From the NCBI GenBank assembly GCA_963816535.1, contig CAWFKW010000001.1, positions 186,001 through 250,000 on the forward strand: 64,000 bases of DNA, in the 5' to 3' direction. The stretch comes from CAWFKW01 sp963816535 (GTDB taxonomy: Bacteria > Bacteroidota > Ignavibacteria > Tepidaquicellales > OLB5). This document shows, one piece after another, positions 1 through 7,814 of the stretch (position 1 is its first letter; each line of letters begins with the position of its first letter). The notes under the pieces were generated by a model. That model did not search any database. It was not told the DNA's origin and saw only the letters and a program-made list of their open reading frames with translations. The position numbers were made by a program, and so were the translations under genes.

Positions 1-1
1 T

Positions 2-694
2 GATAATCAGGTCATGCTTACAGGAGGTATTTTAGTCGGTTCTTCAGGTACTATTCTTACCATTTTGATGTGTAAAGCGATGAATCGTTCTCTTACAAAC
101 GTTATCATCGGCTCATTCTCCCAAAAGAACGCGTCTTCAAAGAAAGATGCCGGCGAGAAACCGCCTGTTAAAGAGATAAACGTATCTGATTGCGCTATAC
201 TGATGAGCTATGCGAACAAGGTTATCATTATTCCGGGGTACGGACTCGCTGTCGCGCAGGCGCAGCATGCTTGCCATGAGCTTGAAAAAATACTCGAGTC
301 AAAAGGAGTTCCTGTCGAATACGCTATTCACCCTGTCGCAGGAAGAATGCCCGGGCACATGAACGTGCTTCTTGCCGAAGCCGACGTTCCTTACCCGAAG
401 CTTCGCGAGATGGATGATATCAATTCTGAATTTGATAATTGCGATGTTGCATTAGTTCTCGGAGCTAACGACGTTGTGAATCCGGCGGCTAAGAAAGACC
501 CGAATTCGCCCATTTACGGGATGCCTATTTTGGAAGCAGAAAATGCGAAGAACATAATCATTAACAAAAGGAGCATGCGCCCGGGATATGCAGGCATTGA
601 TAACGATCTGTTCTATGACCCGAAAACAAGGATGCTGTTCGGCGATGCGAAAGACGTTCTTCAGAAGCTTTGCACAGAACTGAAGACAGTATAA
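2..694 (+). CDS. pntB: NAD(P) transhydrogenase subunit beta, C-terminal part (partial at window edge)
   Basis: This is the 3' part of the inner-membrane proton-translocating transhydrogenase beta subunit, which couples hydride transfer between NADH and NADP+ to the proton gradient. The frame is open to the first base, so the true start lies upstream; the visible ~230 residues are about half the usual length. They cover the end of the membrane domain (TGGILVGSSGTILT) and the complete NADP(H)-binding domain III: the dinucleotide fold GYGLAVAQAQHA, the segment AGRMPGHMNVLLAEA, the signature GANDVVNPAA, and KRSMRPGYAG near the end. The alpha subunit genes would be expected just upstream. A strong terminator follows the stop codon, so this is probably the last gene of a pnt operon. 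Confidence 0.97.
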   Translation, partial: DNQVMLTGGILVGSSGTILTILMCKAMNRSLTNVIIGSFSQKNASSKKDAGEKPPVKEINVSDCAILMSYANKVIIIPGYGLAVAQAQHACHELEKILESKGVPVEYAIHPVAGRMPGHMNVLLAEADVPYPKLREMDDINSEFDNCDVALVLGANDVVNPAAKKDPNSPIYGMPILEAENAKNIIINKRSMRPGYAGIDNDLFYDPKTRMLFGDAKDVLQKLCTELKTV

Positions 695-717
695 GATTAC
701 AAAATCGTTTTATATTC

Positions 718-748
718 AAATGGGGGCTATCTTGACCCCCATTTTTTT
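718..748 (+). terminator. Rho-independent terminator of pntB
   Basis: A 9-bp perfect stem (AAATGGGGG at 718-726 with CCCCCATTT at 736-744) with a 9-base loop runs into seven T residues. It lies 24 bases after the pntB stop codon and probably ends that transcript. Confidence 0.85.
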
Positions 749-790
749 ATGCCGCATACATCTTTTTTCTTTGGAGTGTCTGCCTGCAGT

Positions 791-1185
791 ATATCGCCCC
801 TACGGGGCTCTGAGGATTTCTATAATATTGGCTACAAATATATCGCCCCTACGGGGCTCTGTTTTTTTCTTGACATCATCTATAAATATATCGCCCCTAC
901 GGGGCTCTGTTTTTTTCTTGACATCATCTATAAGTATATCGCCCCTACGGGGCTGTCATCCTCGTACAAAAATATTCCCCCTACGGGGCTGTTATCCTCT
1001 TTACAAAAATGACTACAAATATGTCAACCTTACGGGGCTATTATCTTATTTACAAAAATGACTACAAATATATTGCCCCACGGGGCTGTAATAATTATAT
1101 GGCGCCGGCTACAAATATGCCGCCCTTACTTGGCTGTTATCATTTAACAAAATAATTACAAAAAAATCGCTTACACGGGCTCTGA
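791..1185. repeat. Tandem array of hairpin repeats, direct orientation
   Basis: About nine copies of a hairpin unit of the form ATATCGCCCCTACGGGGCT recur every ~46-50 bases, separated by linkers such as CTGTTTTTTTCTTGACATCA and TACAAATA. The first four copies are nearly identical; later ones decay (for example CGCCCTTACTTGGCT near 1120). Short ORFs encoding repeated ISPLRG-like peptides here are by-products of the repeat. Confidence 0.85.
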
Positions 1186-1210
1186 TTTGGATAAAAATTA
1201 TTATTTTTTT

Positions 1211-1520
1211 TAGCTCCGTTAGGAGCGATATATTTGTAGTAAATTTAACCTCAAATTTATAGCCCCGTATGGGCGACATATGAAATCCTACAAATATAAA
1301 AACGTAATGTCCATTTTTTTTGCTCTTTTAGCTCCGTTAGGAGCGTTATATTTGTAGTAAATTTAACCTCAAATTTATAGCCCCGTATGGGCGACATATG
1401 AAATCCTACAAATATAAAAACGTAATGTCCATTTTTTTTGCTCTTTTAGCTCCGTTAGGAGCGATATATTTGTAGTAATTAATCAACAAAAATCAGAGCC
1501 CCGTAGGGGCGAAATATGAT
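1211..1520. repeat. 118-bp direct duplication carrying inverted-orientation hairpin repeats
   Basis: Positions 1211-1328 and 1329-1446 are near-identical 118-bp copies (one visible change, GCGATA versus GCGTTA), and a third partial copy begins at 1447. Each copy carries two hairpins in the opposite orientation to the upstream array (TAGCTCCGTTAGGAGCG, then AGCCCCGTATGGGCGACAT), each next to TTTGTAG or CTACAAAT. The last unit ends 2 bases before the transposase start codon. Confidence 0.85.
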
Positions 1521-1522
1521 TT

Positions 1523-1981
1523 ATGGCAAACACATATTCTCAAATTTATATACAATTAATATTTGCAGTAAAAGGCAGAGCATGCCTTATCAAATCTGAT
1601 TGGAAAGACGAATTATATAAATATATGACAGGTATCATATCAAATAAAAAACAAAAACTAATTACTATAAATGGCGTTTCCGACCATGTTCATATATTAC
1701 TGGGCATGAAACCTGATATTGCTTTGTCAGATTTAGTCAGAGATGTAAAGTCCAACTCTACGGAATTCATTAATAACAAGAAATGGCTGAAAACTAAATT
1801 CCATTGGCAAGATGGATTTGGCGCATTTTCGTATTCAAGGTCGCAATTGAACGCGGTAATTAATTACATCCGGAATCAGGAAAAACATCATAAAAAGAAA
1901 TCGTTCAGAGAAGAGTATATTGATTTCTTGAAGAAGTTTGATGTCAATTTTGATGAAAGGTATTTGTTTACATTTGACTGA
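1523..1981 (+). CDS. IS200/IS605-like Y1 HUH transposase (TnpA / RAYT type)
   Basis: The 152-residue length and motifs match single-domain Y1 transposases, which nick and rejoin single-stranded DNA at hairpins through a 5'-phosphotyrosine. The HUH motif is H55-V-H57 in DHVHILLG, and the likely nucleophile is Y115 in NYIRNQEKHH. The ATG at 1523 directly follows a hairpin repeat. No accessory tnpB gene is present. The flanking GCCCC/GGGGC hairpins in both orientations are probable substrates, which points to a domesticated REP-associated enzyme rather than a simple insertion sequence; this is inference. The reading frame and both motifs are intact. Confidence 0.9.
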   Translation: MANTYSQIYIQLIFAVKGRACLIKSDWKDELYKYMTGIISNKKQKLITINGVSDHVHILLGMKPDIALSDLVRDVKSNSTEFINNKKWLKTKFHWQDGFGAFSYSRSQLNAVINYIRNQEKHHKKKSFREEYIDFLKKFDVNFDERYLFTFD

Positions 1982-2013
1982 ACTTTATGCATAAATATTT
2001 TGAAAACAGAGAT

Positions 2014-2180
2014 CATATATCGCCCCTACGGGGCTTGATGATTTGTCAAAACAATTCTACAAATATGTCGCCCCTATGGGGCTGTCATCCTCTATAAAAA
2101 ATTACTACAAGTATATCGCCCCTACAGGCTGTAATAATTATATGGTGTCGGCTACAAATATATCGCCCCTACGGTACGGG
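2014..2180. repeat. Downstream cluster of hairpin repeats
   Basis: Four further units in the same orientation as the upstream array (TATCGCCCCTACGGGGCTTG and variants) follow the transposase gene. The linker AATTATATGGTGTCGGCTAC closely matches one in the upstream array near 1090, so the two arrays share ancestry. The fourth unit is damaged (CTACGGTACGGG). Confidence 0.8.
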
Positions 2181-2259
2181 ATAATTATTATTTCTTTATT
2201 GGCACGGTATTTGAATGTTATGAAGAAATATTTAGATACTATTTCCCTTATAAGTGAAT

Positions 2260-2267
2260 TATGTTTG
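2260..2267 (+). promoter_or_regulatory. Possible -7 promoter element for the C25 protease gene
   Basis: TATGTTTG fits the Bacteroidetes -7 consensus TAnnTTTG and lies 55 bases before the start codon. No clear TTG is seen at the usual distance upstream, so this is a weak call. Confidence 0.35.
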
Positions 2268-2321
2268 TAATAATAATTCAACGTTCTTTATTTAATTCAT
2301 TTCATTATTGGAGCATTTTCT

Positions 2322-5300
2322 ATGAAGAATTATATTCTCTTTGTTGTCATTTTTACTTTATGCGCTTCGGTTTTTAACTATAACGTTTACCCGCAAAATA
2401 ATTCAAACGGTATTTCATTAAGCAAATCACAAGACGGCTATTATATAGACCTGAACTTACCAGCCTTCTCAACAACCGATGCATACCATGACGGGGAGCC
2501 GTTTGTCAGGATCGCTCTCGACGAATACGGAATAACCCCCGAGGCAGGATTGCCTATGCTTCCTCAGATAACATTTAATTTATTGATACGATCCGGCGAA
2601 GGCGTTCCGCAATTTGAAATTGCAGGTCTTAATACTCAAACGAAGTACTTAAACGCTAAAGTTTATCCGGCACAGGCGCCGTGGGAGAAGAATAAAAACC
2701 TTGGCGACAGGCCGTTTACAATAAACAGAAGCTACTACCTTACCAAAGGCAATTCAGGCGGGCCGCTGGTTAAGATCTCGGAGCCGTTTGTTATTGCAGG
2801 AGCAAAGGGTGTGACCGTAACCATATTCCCTTTCGCTTACGATCCCTCGGCGAATAAGCTTGTTGTTACAACAACTGCCAAAATTAAGATTAATTTAAAG
2901 AACCCTGCGAGAATCGATAACAGCGTCCCTGAATCATTCGATAAGTTATTCAGGAGCTTCTTTATCAATTACCCCGGGGCTAACTTAGCCGGAACAAATA
3001 ATTATCTGATAATTACTGCGCCCGAATATGAAGCAGGCATGGCGGCTTTTGTGTCGCACAAGATAGCAATGGGTTACAGCGTATTAATGGTTAATACAAG
3101 CGTTACCGGCGCGTCCAATTCAGCTATATTAAATTATATCCAGCAGCGGTACAATAATGTAGCTACCCGGCCCGAATTTATTCTGCTTGTGGGCGATGTG
3201 GATAAAATTCCCAACTGGATAGGCATCGGGCCCGATAATCCAAACACAGACTTAAATTATACTTTGCTGGAAGGCGGCGACGCATATGCTGACGCTTTTA
3301 TAGGAAGATTTTCAGTTTCAAGCCCTACAGAGCTTGCCAACTTAATAACCAAATCGATTTTCATGGAAGATAATATTAATAATCTTCCAAAGAAAAATAT
3401 CTTTATGGCGTCCAGCGATAATTATGCAATATCGGAAGGCACGCATAATTTTGTTATCGATAGTTTCTTCATGCCCGCCAATTATACCAATGTGAAACTA
3501 TATTGTCATACATATAACGCAACTACGCAGCAGCTTATAGATGCGCTTAACGCTAACCAGACATTTGCAATTTATTCCGGACACGGAAGCGAAACAGGCT
3601 GGGCAGATGGTCCGGTTCTTAACCAATCGCAGGTGTACGCGCTTACCAATACGGTTTACCCATTCGTTTACGCATTTTCATGCCTGACCGGTTCATACCA
3701 GACAAGCGAGTGCTTCGCGGAATCATGGATAAGGGTCCCAAAAGCCGCTTCAGTGTACTGGGGTTCGTCGGTTACATCCTATTGGGACCAGGATGATATT
3801 CTGGAGAAAAGAGTGATCAGAGCGATGTTTGTTGATGACCTGAAAAAAACATCTCCCATGATGGTCATGGGAAAATATTATCTGGCGCAGTATTATGGAG
3901 GCGTTACTTCGGATATAAGAAGATATTTCGAAATGTATAACTGTTTCGGCGACCCTTCAATTTATGAGGCGCCATTTGGCCCGATGATTTCACATAACCC
4001 GCTGCCGAATACAGAAAATCTTAACGGGCCCTACACTGTAAGCTGCACAATCACGCCCGCCGGTTCGGCTATTGATCCTCTAAAGACAAAAATATTCTGG
4101 ACAAGAAATACTACGTTTGCCGACAGCATATCGTTAGTGAACAGCGGCGGCAATAACTGGACGGCGAGTATCCCCGGTAACGGATCTGCGGCTAATTACA
4201 GATATTATATAAAGACCGGCGACGCGCTGAACAGGATTGCGGTTTTACCGGGCGGGGCTCCGGCTAATTATTTCTCATTCCAGGCGGCTGCTGACCTAAC
4301 TCCGCCGGCTATTACGCATACGCAGCTCGGCAACATTGGCCAGCCGATGTGGCCGGCAACGGTGGCTTGTATCGCAACTGACAATATCGGCATAGACAGC
4401 GTTTGGGTTGAATGGTATAAAAATACGCCTTCTAACGGCAAAGAATTCAGGCTGATAAATACTACAGGAAGCTCGTTTTCTTCCGCGTTCAATTCCGCTA
4501 ACTCAGAAGTTTCAATCGGTGATTCGATATTTTACGTTATTAAAGCAAAAGATAATTCCGCAAACCATAATGTGGGGCAAATGCCTGCGGCCGGTTACTA
4601 CGAATTTGTTATAACAAGCCTGACATATACGAACTTTTGCAGGGATACTTATTTACCGATAAGAGACAACCAGACCAGTTACGATACATTTTACATCTCC
4701 TCGCACGGCATCATCACAGATTTTGATTTTAAAATGGCCAGCCTGATTCATACATATGACGGCGACGTGAGCTTTTCTATTAAGTCACCTTCGGGACAGG
4801 AAGTTTTACTGAGCTCTAACCACGGCGGAAGCGGTCAGAATTATATCAACACTCTGTTTGACAATTCGGCGGCTGTTGCGATTGCTGGCGGAACCGCTCC
4901 TTTTACAGGCACATTTAAGCCTGATAATCCAATGACTGTTTATAATGGGCAGGATATGTACGGAGCCTGGATCTTAAAAGTTAACGACAATGCCGGCAGC
5001 GATACAGGCAGAGTTGAGAGATATTGCCTCCAGATGCAGTACACAACTCTGATTGGAATAGCGGACCTAAGCGTTCCAAGAAAATTTGAGCTCAGGCAGA
5101 ATTATCCAAACCCGTTTAACCCTGCCACTGTAATAAAATTCTCGATACCAAAAAGCTCTTTTGTGAAAATAACGGTATTTGACATTTTGGGCAGGGAGAT
5201 TTCCAGGCCGGTGAACGATATGAAACCCGCCGGAAACTATGAAGTGAGCTTTGACGGTACAAATTTTGCCAGCGGCATTTATTTCTACAGGATAGAAGCC

Positions 5301-5342
5301 GGCAGTTTTGTTGAAGTAAAGAAAATGATTTTGCTGAAATAA
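2322..5342 (+). CDS. Secreted gingipain-type (C25) cysteine protease with T9SS sorting domain
   Basis: A 1006-residue exported protein. A signal peptide (about 1-25) is followed by a C25 propeptide-like region and then the C25 caspase-fold catalytic domain, with the probable catalytic histidine H421 in SGHGSETGW and cysteine C454 in AFSCLTGS. Ig-like and linker segments follow, then a P/proprotein-convertase-like beta domain (about 765-890), and a type A type IX secretion signal from about residue 919 with NYPNPFNPATVIKF and a terminal GIYFYRIEAG...KKMILL. Family knowledge says such proteins cross the outer membrane through the T9SS and are cleaved or anchored at the surface. The gene stands alone, with a terminator 58 bases after the stop. 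The substrate cannot be predicted. Confidence 0.93.
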   Translation: MKNYILFVVIFTLCASVFNYNVYPQNNSNGISLSKSQDGYYIDLNLPAFSTTDAYHDGEPFVRIALDEYGITPEAGLPMLPQITFNLLIRSGEGVPQFEIAGLNTQTKYLNAKVYPAQAPWEKNKNLGDRPFTINRSYYLTKGNSGGPLVKISEPFVIAGAKGVTVTIFPFAYDPSANKLVVTTTAKIKINLKNPARIDNSVPESFDKLFRSFFINYPGANLAGTNNYLIITAPEYEAGMAAFVSHKIAMGYSVLMVNTSVTGASNSAILNYIQQRYNNVATRPEFILLVGDVDKIPNWIGIGPDNPNTDLNYTLLEGGDAYADAFIGRFSVSSPTELANLITKSIFMEDNINNLPKKNIFMASSDNYAISEGTHNFVIDSFFMPANYTNVKLYCHTYNATTQQLIDALNANQTFAIYSGHGSETGWADGPVLNQSQVYALTNTVYPFVYAFSCLTGSYQTSECFAESWIRVPKAASVYWGSSVTSYWDQDDILEKRVIRAMFVDDLKKTSPMMVMGKYYLAQYYGGVTSDIRRYFEMYNCFGDPSIYEAPFGPMISHNPLPNTENLNGPYTVSCTITPAGSAIDPLKTKIFWTRNTTFADSISLVNSGGNNWTASIPGNGSAANYRYYIKTGDALNRIAVLPGGAPANYFSFQAAADLTPPAITHTQLGNIGQPMWPATVACIATDNIGIDSVWVEWYKNTPSNGKEFRLINTTGSSFSSAFNSANSEVSIGDSIFYVIKAKDNSANHNVGQMPAAGYYEFVITSLTYTNFCRDTYLPIRDNQTSYDTFYISSHGIITDFDFKMASLIHTYDGDVSFSIKSPSGQEVLLSSNHGGSGQNYINTLFDNSAAVAIAGGTAPFTGTFKPDNPMTVYNGQDMYGAWILKVNDNAGSDTGRVERYCLQMQYTTLIGIADLSVPRKFELRQNYPNPFNPATVIKFSIPKSSFVKITVFDILGREISRPVNDMKPAGNYEVSFDGTNFASGIYFYRIEAGSFVEVKKMILLK

Positions 5343-5399
5343 AAAAACCTGAACTGCAAGGCCGGATTGTATGTAACGGCCAAACGGTTGGGTATTATG

Positions 5400-5426
5400 A
5401 GGCAGGCTTTTAGCCTGCCTTTTTTA
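5400..5426 (+). terminator. Rho-independent terminator after the C25 protease
   Basis: AGGCAGGC (5400-5407) and GCCTGCCT (5413-5420) form a perfect 8-bp stem with a 5-base loop, followed by a T run. Confidence 0.85.
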
Positions 5427-5605
5427 TTTGCTGCTTATAGCTTATTCCCCCGTAAGCGGGAATCTTTTGAATAAATAATATAGTTTTTAGGACTAAGGAA
5501 ATTAGACATTTCATTGATTACTTGACGTTCGTGAGGTTTATAATTGGACTAATTATATCGCTAATATTGCGAGTATTTTACATTCATTTAGAACAAGCCA
5601 ATGAT

Positions 5606-5613
5606 TATATTTG
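5606..5613 (+). promoter_or_regulatory. -7 promoter element upstream of tRNA-Arg
   Basis: TATATTTG matches the -7 consensus and ends 12 bases before the mature tRNA, a suitable distance for its promoter. The upstream TTG element is not obvious. Confidence 0.5.
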
Positions 5614-5625
5614 TTGCTAATACAG

Positions 5626-5697
5626 GCCCCCTTGGTGTAATGGACAGCACGTCAGGTTCCGGTCCTGATAGTGAGGGTTCGAATCCTTCAGGGGGTA
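5626..5697 (+). tRNA. tRNA-Arg (anticodon CCG)
   Basis: A cloverleaf folds by eye. The acceptor arm is GCCCCCT with AGGGGGT, ending in a G:T pair at position 1. The anticodon stem is TCAGG/CCTGA with loop TTCCGGT, giving anticodon CCG at 5659-5661, which reads the arginine codon CGG. The T arm is GAGGG-TTCGAAT-CCTTC. The discriminator base is A5697 and the CCA end is not encoded. The variable loop is short (4 bases). Confidence 0.93.
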
Positions 5698-5700
5698 CAA

Positions 5701-5865
5701 AGATAATTAGCAATTGGCAATTAACAATTAGCAATTAACAATTAGTCCTGTTTTCGGAATCCCCTCCGTGAGGATAGTTTCGATTCGGATAAATTCGAAT
5801 CTTAACAATTAACAATAATAATTCTTACTATTATTCATTAATCATTATTCATTAATCATTAACAT
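5701..5865. repeat. AT-rich short tandem repeats between tRNA-Arg and the next operon
   Basis: Imperfect reiterations of AATTAACAATTAGC (5701-5745) and of ATTATTCATTAATC (5825-5865) fill most of this gap. No coding signal or clear promoter was seen in it. Confidence 0.6.
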
Positions 5866-5866
5866 A

Positions 5867-6766
5867 TTGCCGTTTTCCTACGAAAAATCTCTCAAAACGA
5901 GGCCTGACGATACTTTCTTCAATCTGCAGTCCCTGTTTTTCATCTCTTCTAAACAAATAACAAAAATACTTTACAAGACCACTGTTACTCCGCACCAGGT
6001 GATATTAGTTTCCATGGCTTTTGGAGTTGCCGCCTCGTATTTAATTATTCAGAATGATTTTATACTGGTAATGGCCGGCGCAATACTATTATTCTACAAA
6101 AATGTGCTTGATAAAGTCGATGGCTCGCTTGCGAGAGCCAAAGGACTTGATTCGCGCCGCGGTAGATTCTACGATTCATTATCAGACTTCATAGTTACCC
6201 TGGCTACATTTTCAGCCATTAGTGTGAAACTTTACCTTGTATATCATTCATTATGGGTCTTTGTTATAGGATTTGCCGCAATGATTTTCTCCATGCTGCA
6301 GTGTTCTTATTTTATATATTACCAGGTTTCATTTATTATGTATTCCGGCAAGAAGACCGTTAACAGGCTGGTTGAAAGCGTCACTAATGATGATATAAAG
6401 GAACAGGACCGCTGGACATTGTTTCTTCAAAGATGTTTCATGCTTGTTTACGGCTGGCAGGATAAGATATTTGCTTCGCTTGATAATTTCTTTTTCAAAA
6501 GATTGGAATTGTATTCCGCTTCCATCAATTCTCAAATCTCAGATCCAAAATCCGAAATTGATGCTCTTTGGTACTCTAACAAGCCTTTTCTTACGCTTGC
6601 CAGTTCGCTTTCCATCGGCTCTCACATATTCCTTATTTGCATTTTCGCGTTGTTTGGCAGGTTTGAGCTGTACTTCTTAGTGAATTTAATATTGTGGAAC
6701 TTATTGCTAATTTGCTGTATTGTTTATCGTTACAATTCAACAATTAAGAAAATCAGGGCAATATAG
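5867..6766 (+). CDS. CDP-alcohol phosphatidyltransferase family membrane protein
   Basis: The 299-residue integral membrane protein carries the complete family signature: D82-x2-D85-G86-x2-A89-R90-x8-G99-x3-D103-x3-D107 in LDKVDGSLARAKGLD and GRFYDSLSD. In this family the aspartates bind metal and the CDP-linked donor, and the enzymes transfer a phosphatidyl or related group to an alcohol acceptor. Several hydrophobic segments flank the motif, with a long hydrophilic loop around residues 165-235 before the last membrane segments. The start is TTG at 5867. The stop overlaps the GTG start of the next gene, so the two are translationally coupled. The acceptor alcohol cannot be told from sequence. 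Confidence 0.85.
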   Translation: MPFSYEKSLKTRPDDTFFNLQSLFFISSKQITKILYKTTVTPHQVILVSMAFGVAASYLIIQNDFILVMAGAILLFYKNVLDKVDGSLARAKGLDSRRGRFYDSLSDFIVTLATFSAISVKLYLVYHSLWVFVIGFAAMIFSMLQCSYFIYYQVSFIMYSGKKTVNRLVESVTNDDIKEQDRWTLFLQRCFMLVYGWQDKIFASLDNFFFKRLELYSASINSQISDPKSEIDALWYSNKPFLTLASSLSIGSHIFLICIFALFGRFELYFLVNLILWNLLLICCIVYRYNSTIKKIRAI

Positions 6767-7176
6767 TGTTATATATAACAAGGAGGTTCCATTTCAGCGC
6801 GTCGCACAGAGTGAATAATCCGGCCTGGAGCGACGGGCGGAATATTGAGGTCTACGGAAAATGCGCAAATCCGAACGGGCACGGGCACAACTATGTTCTT
6901 GAAGTGACGGTTGCCGGGGAAAACGATCCTGAAATTGGATTTGTAATGGACCTAAAAGAATTAGGCGACTTAGTCGAAAACGAAGTCATTTCAAAAGTTG
7001 ACCACAGAAATTTTAACGTCGACGTTGATTTCATGAAAGGGGTTAACCCAACCACAGAAAATATTGTAATGAAGTTCTGGGAAAGATTGGAAAGTAATAT
7101 CAATAGCCCTGGAAGAAAGCTTTACTCGCTTAAGCTGTTTGAAACCGAAAAAAATATAGTCGAATATAAAGGATAA
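6766..7176 (+). CDS. 6-pyruvoyl-tetrahydropterin synthase / 6-carboxy-tetrahydropterin synthase (QueD) family
   Basis: 136 residues, typical of the T-fold PTPS/QueD family, which acts on 7,8-dihydroneopterin triphosphate. Zinc ligands are H14 (SASHR), H39 and H41 (GHGHNY); C33 in KCANPNGHGH is the expected catalytic cysteine, and VDHRNFN and TTENI are the conserved active-site segments. The GTG start at 6766 overlaps the preceding stop. The next gene is folE, whose product supplies this enzyme's substrate, so the pair makes a reduced pterin or the queuosine precursor. Sequence alone does not separate QueD from biopterin-type PTPS. Confidence 0.92.
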   Translation: MLYITRRFHFSASHRVNNPAWSDGRNIEVYGKCANPNGHGHNYVLEVTVAGENDPEIGFVMDLKELGDLVENEVISKVDHRNFNVDVDFMKGVNPTTENIVMKFWERLESNINSPGRKLYSLKLFETEKNIVEYKG

Positions 7177-7181
7177 TTACA

Positions 7182-7814
7182 ATGGATAATAAGCTTCACA
7201 AAGATATATATACTGATGACGACGACAACAGGATTGGCCGCAACGGCGCAGATAACGGCTCGCTTGAGTCTATAGAAAAAAATATAAGATCGATTCTTGA
7301 CGAGCTTGGCGAAGATGCAAACAGGGAAGGGCTTCTTAAGACTCCGGCCAGGGTAGCTAAGGCGTATAAGTTCTTCACAAAGGGATATGACGAGGACCCG
7401 GAAAAAATTCTCAACGGCGCAATTTTCAACGAGCATTATGATGAGATGGTGATAGTTAAAGATATCGATTTCTTCAGCCTGTGCGAGCATCACTTGCTTC
7501 CCTTTTACGGGAAATGCCACATCGCATATATACCGAATGGTAAAATCGTGGGCCTAAGCAAGATCCCAAGGATAGTTGAAATGTACGCCCGCCGCCTGCA
7601 GGTTCAGGAACGGATGACCCGAGAGATAGGAGATTTGCTTTTCAAGGCGCTTAACCCCAGGGGAGTAGCGGTTGTAAGCGAAGCCCGTCACCTTTGCATG
7701 ATGATGCGCGGAGTAGAAAAGCAGAATTCAATTGCCACAGCTTCTGCTATGCTTGGTATATTTAAGTCGGATGAAAAAACCAGGCAGGAGTTTCTTAAAT
7801 TAATCGGAAAATAA
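7182..7814 (+). CDS. folE: GTP cyclohydrolase I
   Basis: 210 residues with the full catalytic core of type I GTP cyclohydrolase, which converts GTP to dihydroneopterin triphosphate plus formate for folate, pterin or queuosine synthesis. The zinc site is C101, H104 (CEHHLLPFYG) and C172 (SEARHLCMMMRG); the signature GKIVGLSKIPRIVE is present. An acidic, variable N-terminal stretch (about 1-28) precedes the core. It starts 5 bases after the PTPS gene, and its stop overlaps the next start by one base. Confidence 0.97.
   Translation: MDNKLHKDIYTDDDDNRIGRNGADNGSLESIEKNIRSILDELGEDANREGLLKTPARVAKAYKFFTKGYDEDPEKILNGAIFNEHYDEMVIVKDIDFFSLCEHHLLPFYGKCHIAYIPNGKIVGLSKIPRIVEMYARRLQVQERMTREIGDLLFKALNPRGVAVVSEARHLCMMMRGVEKQNSIATASAMLGIFKSDEKTRQEFLKLIGK

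Larger units (their letters stand above)
791..2180. mobile_element. IS200-like / REP-associated transposase module with flanking hairpin arrays
   Basis: A single-domain HUH transposase gene (1523-1981) is embedded in three clusters of the same short hairpin repeat: a direct array upstream, an inverted cluster immediately before the gene, and a direct cluster after it. The repeat core is a GCCCC-TA-CGGGGC-type hairpin next to TATATTTGTAG. This arrangement is what REP-associated tyrosine transposases (RAYTs) and their REP sequences look like in other bacteria. Module borders are approximate because the outer repeats are degenerate. Confidence 0.7.

Noticed and set aside
720..1061. Short ORFs encoding repeated ISPLRG-like peptides (also 749-1012 and 2043-2270)
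   Set aside because: They read straight through the hairpin array, and their repeated peptides are simply the translated repeat in three frames.
791..1185. CRISPR array
   Set aside because: The unit is an imperfect hairpin with decaying copies and similar linkers, not identical repeats with unique spacers; no cas genes are nearby.
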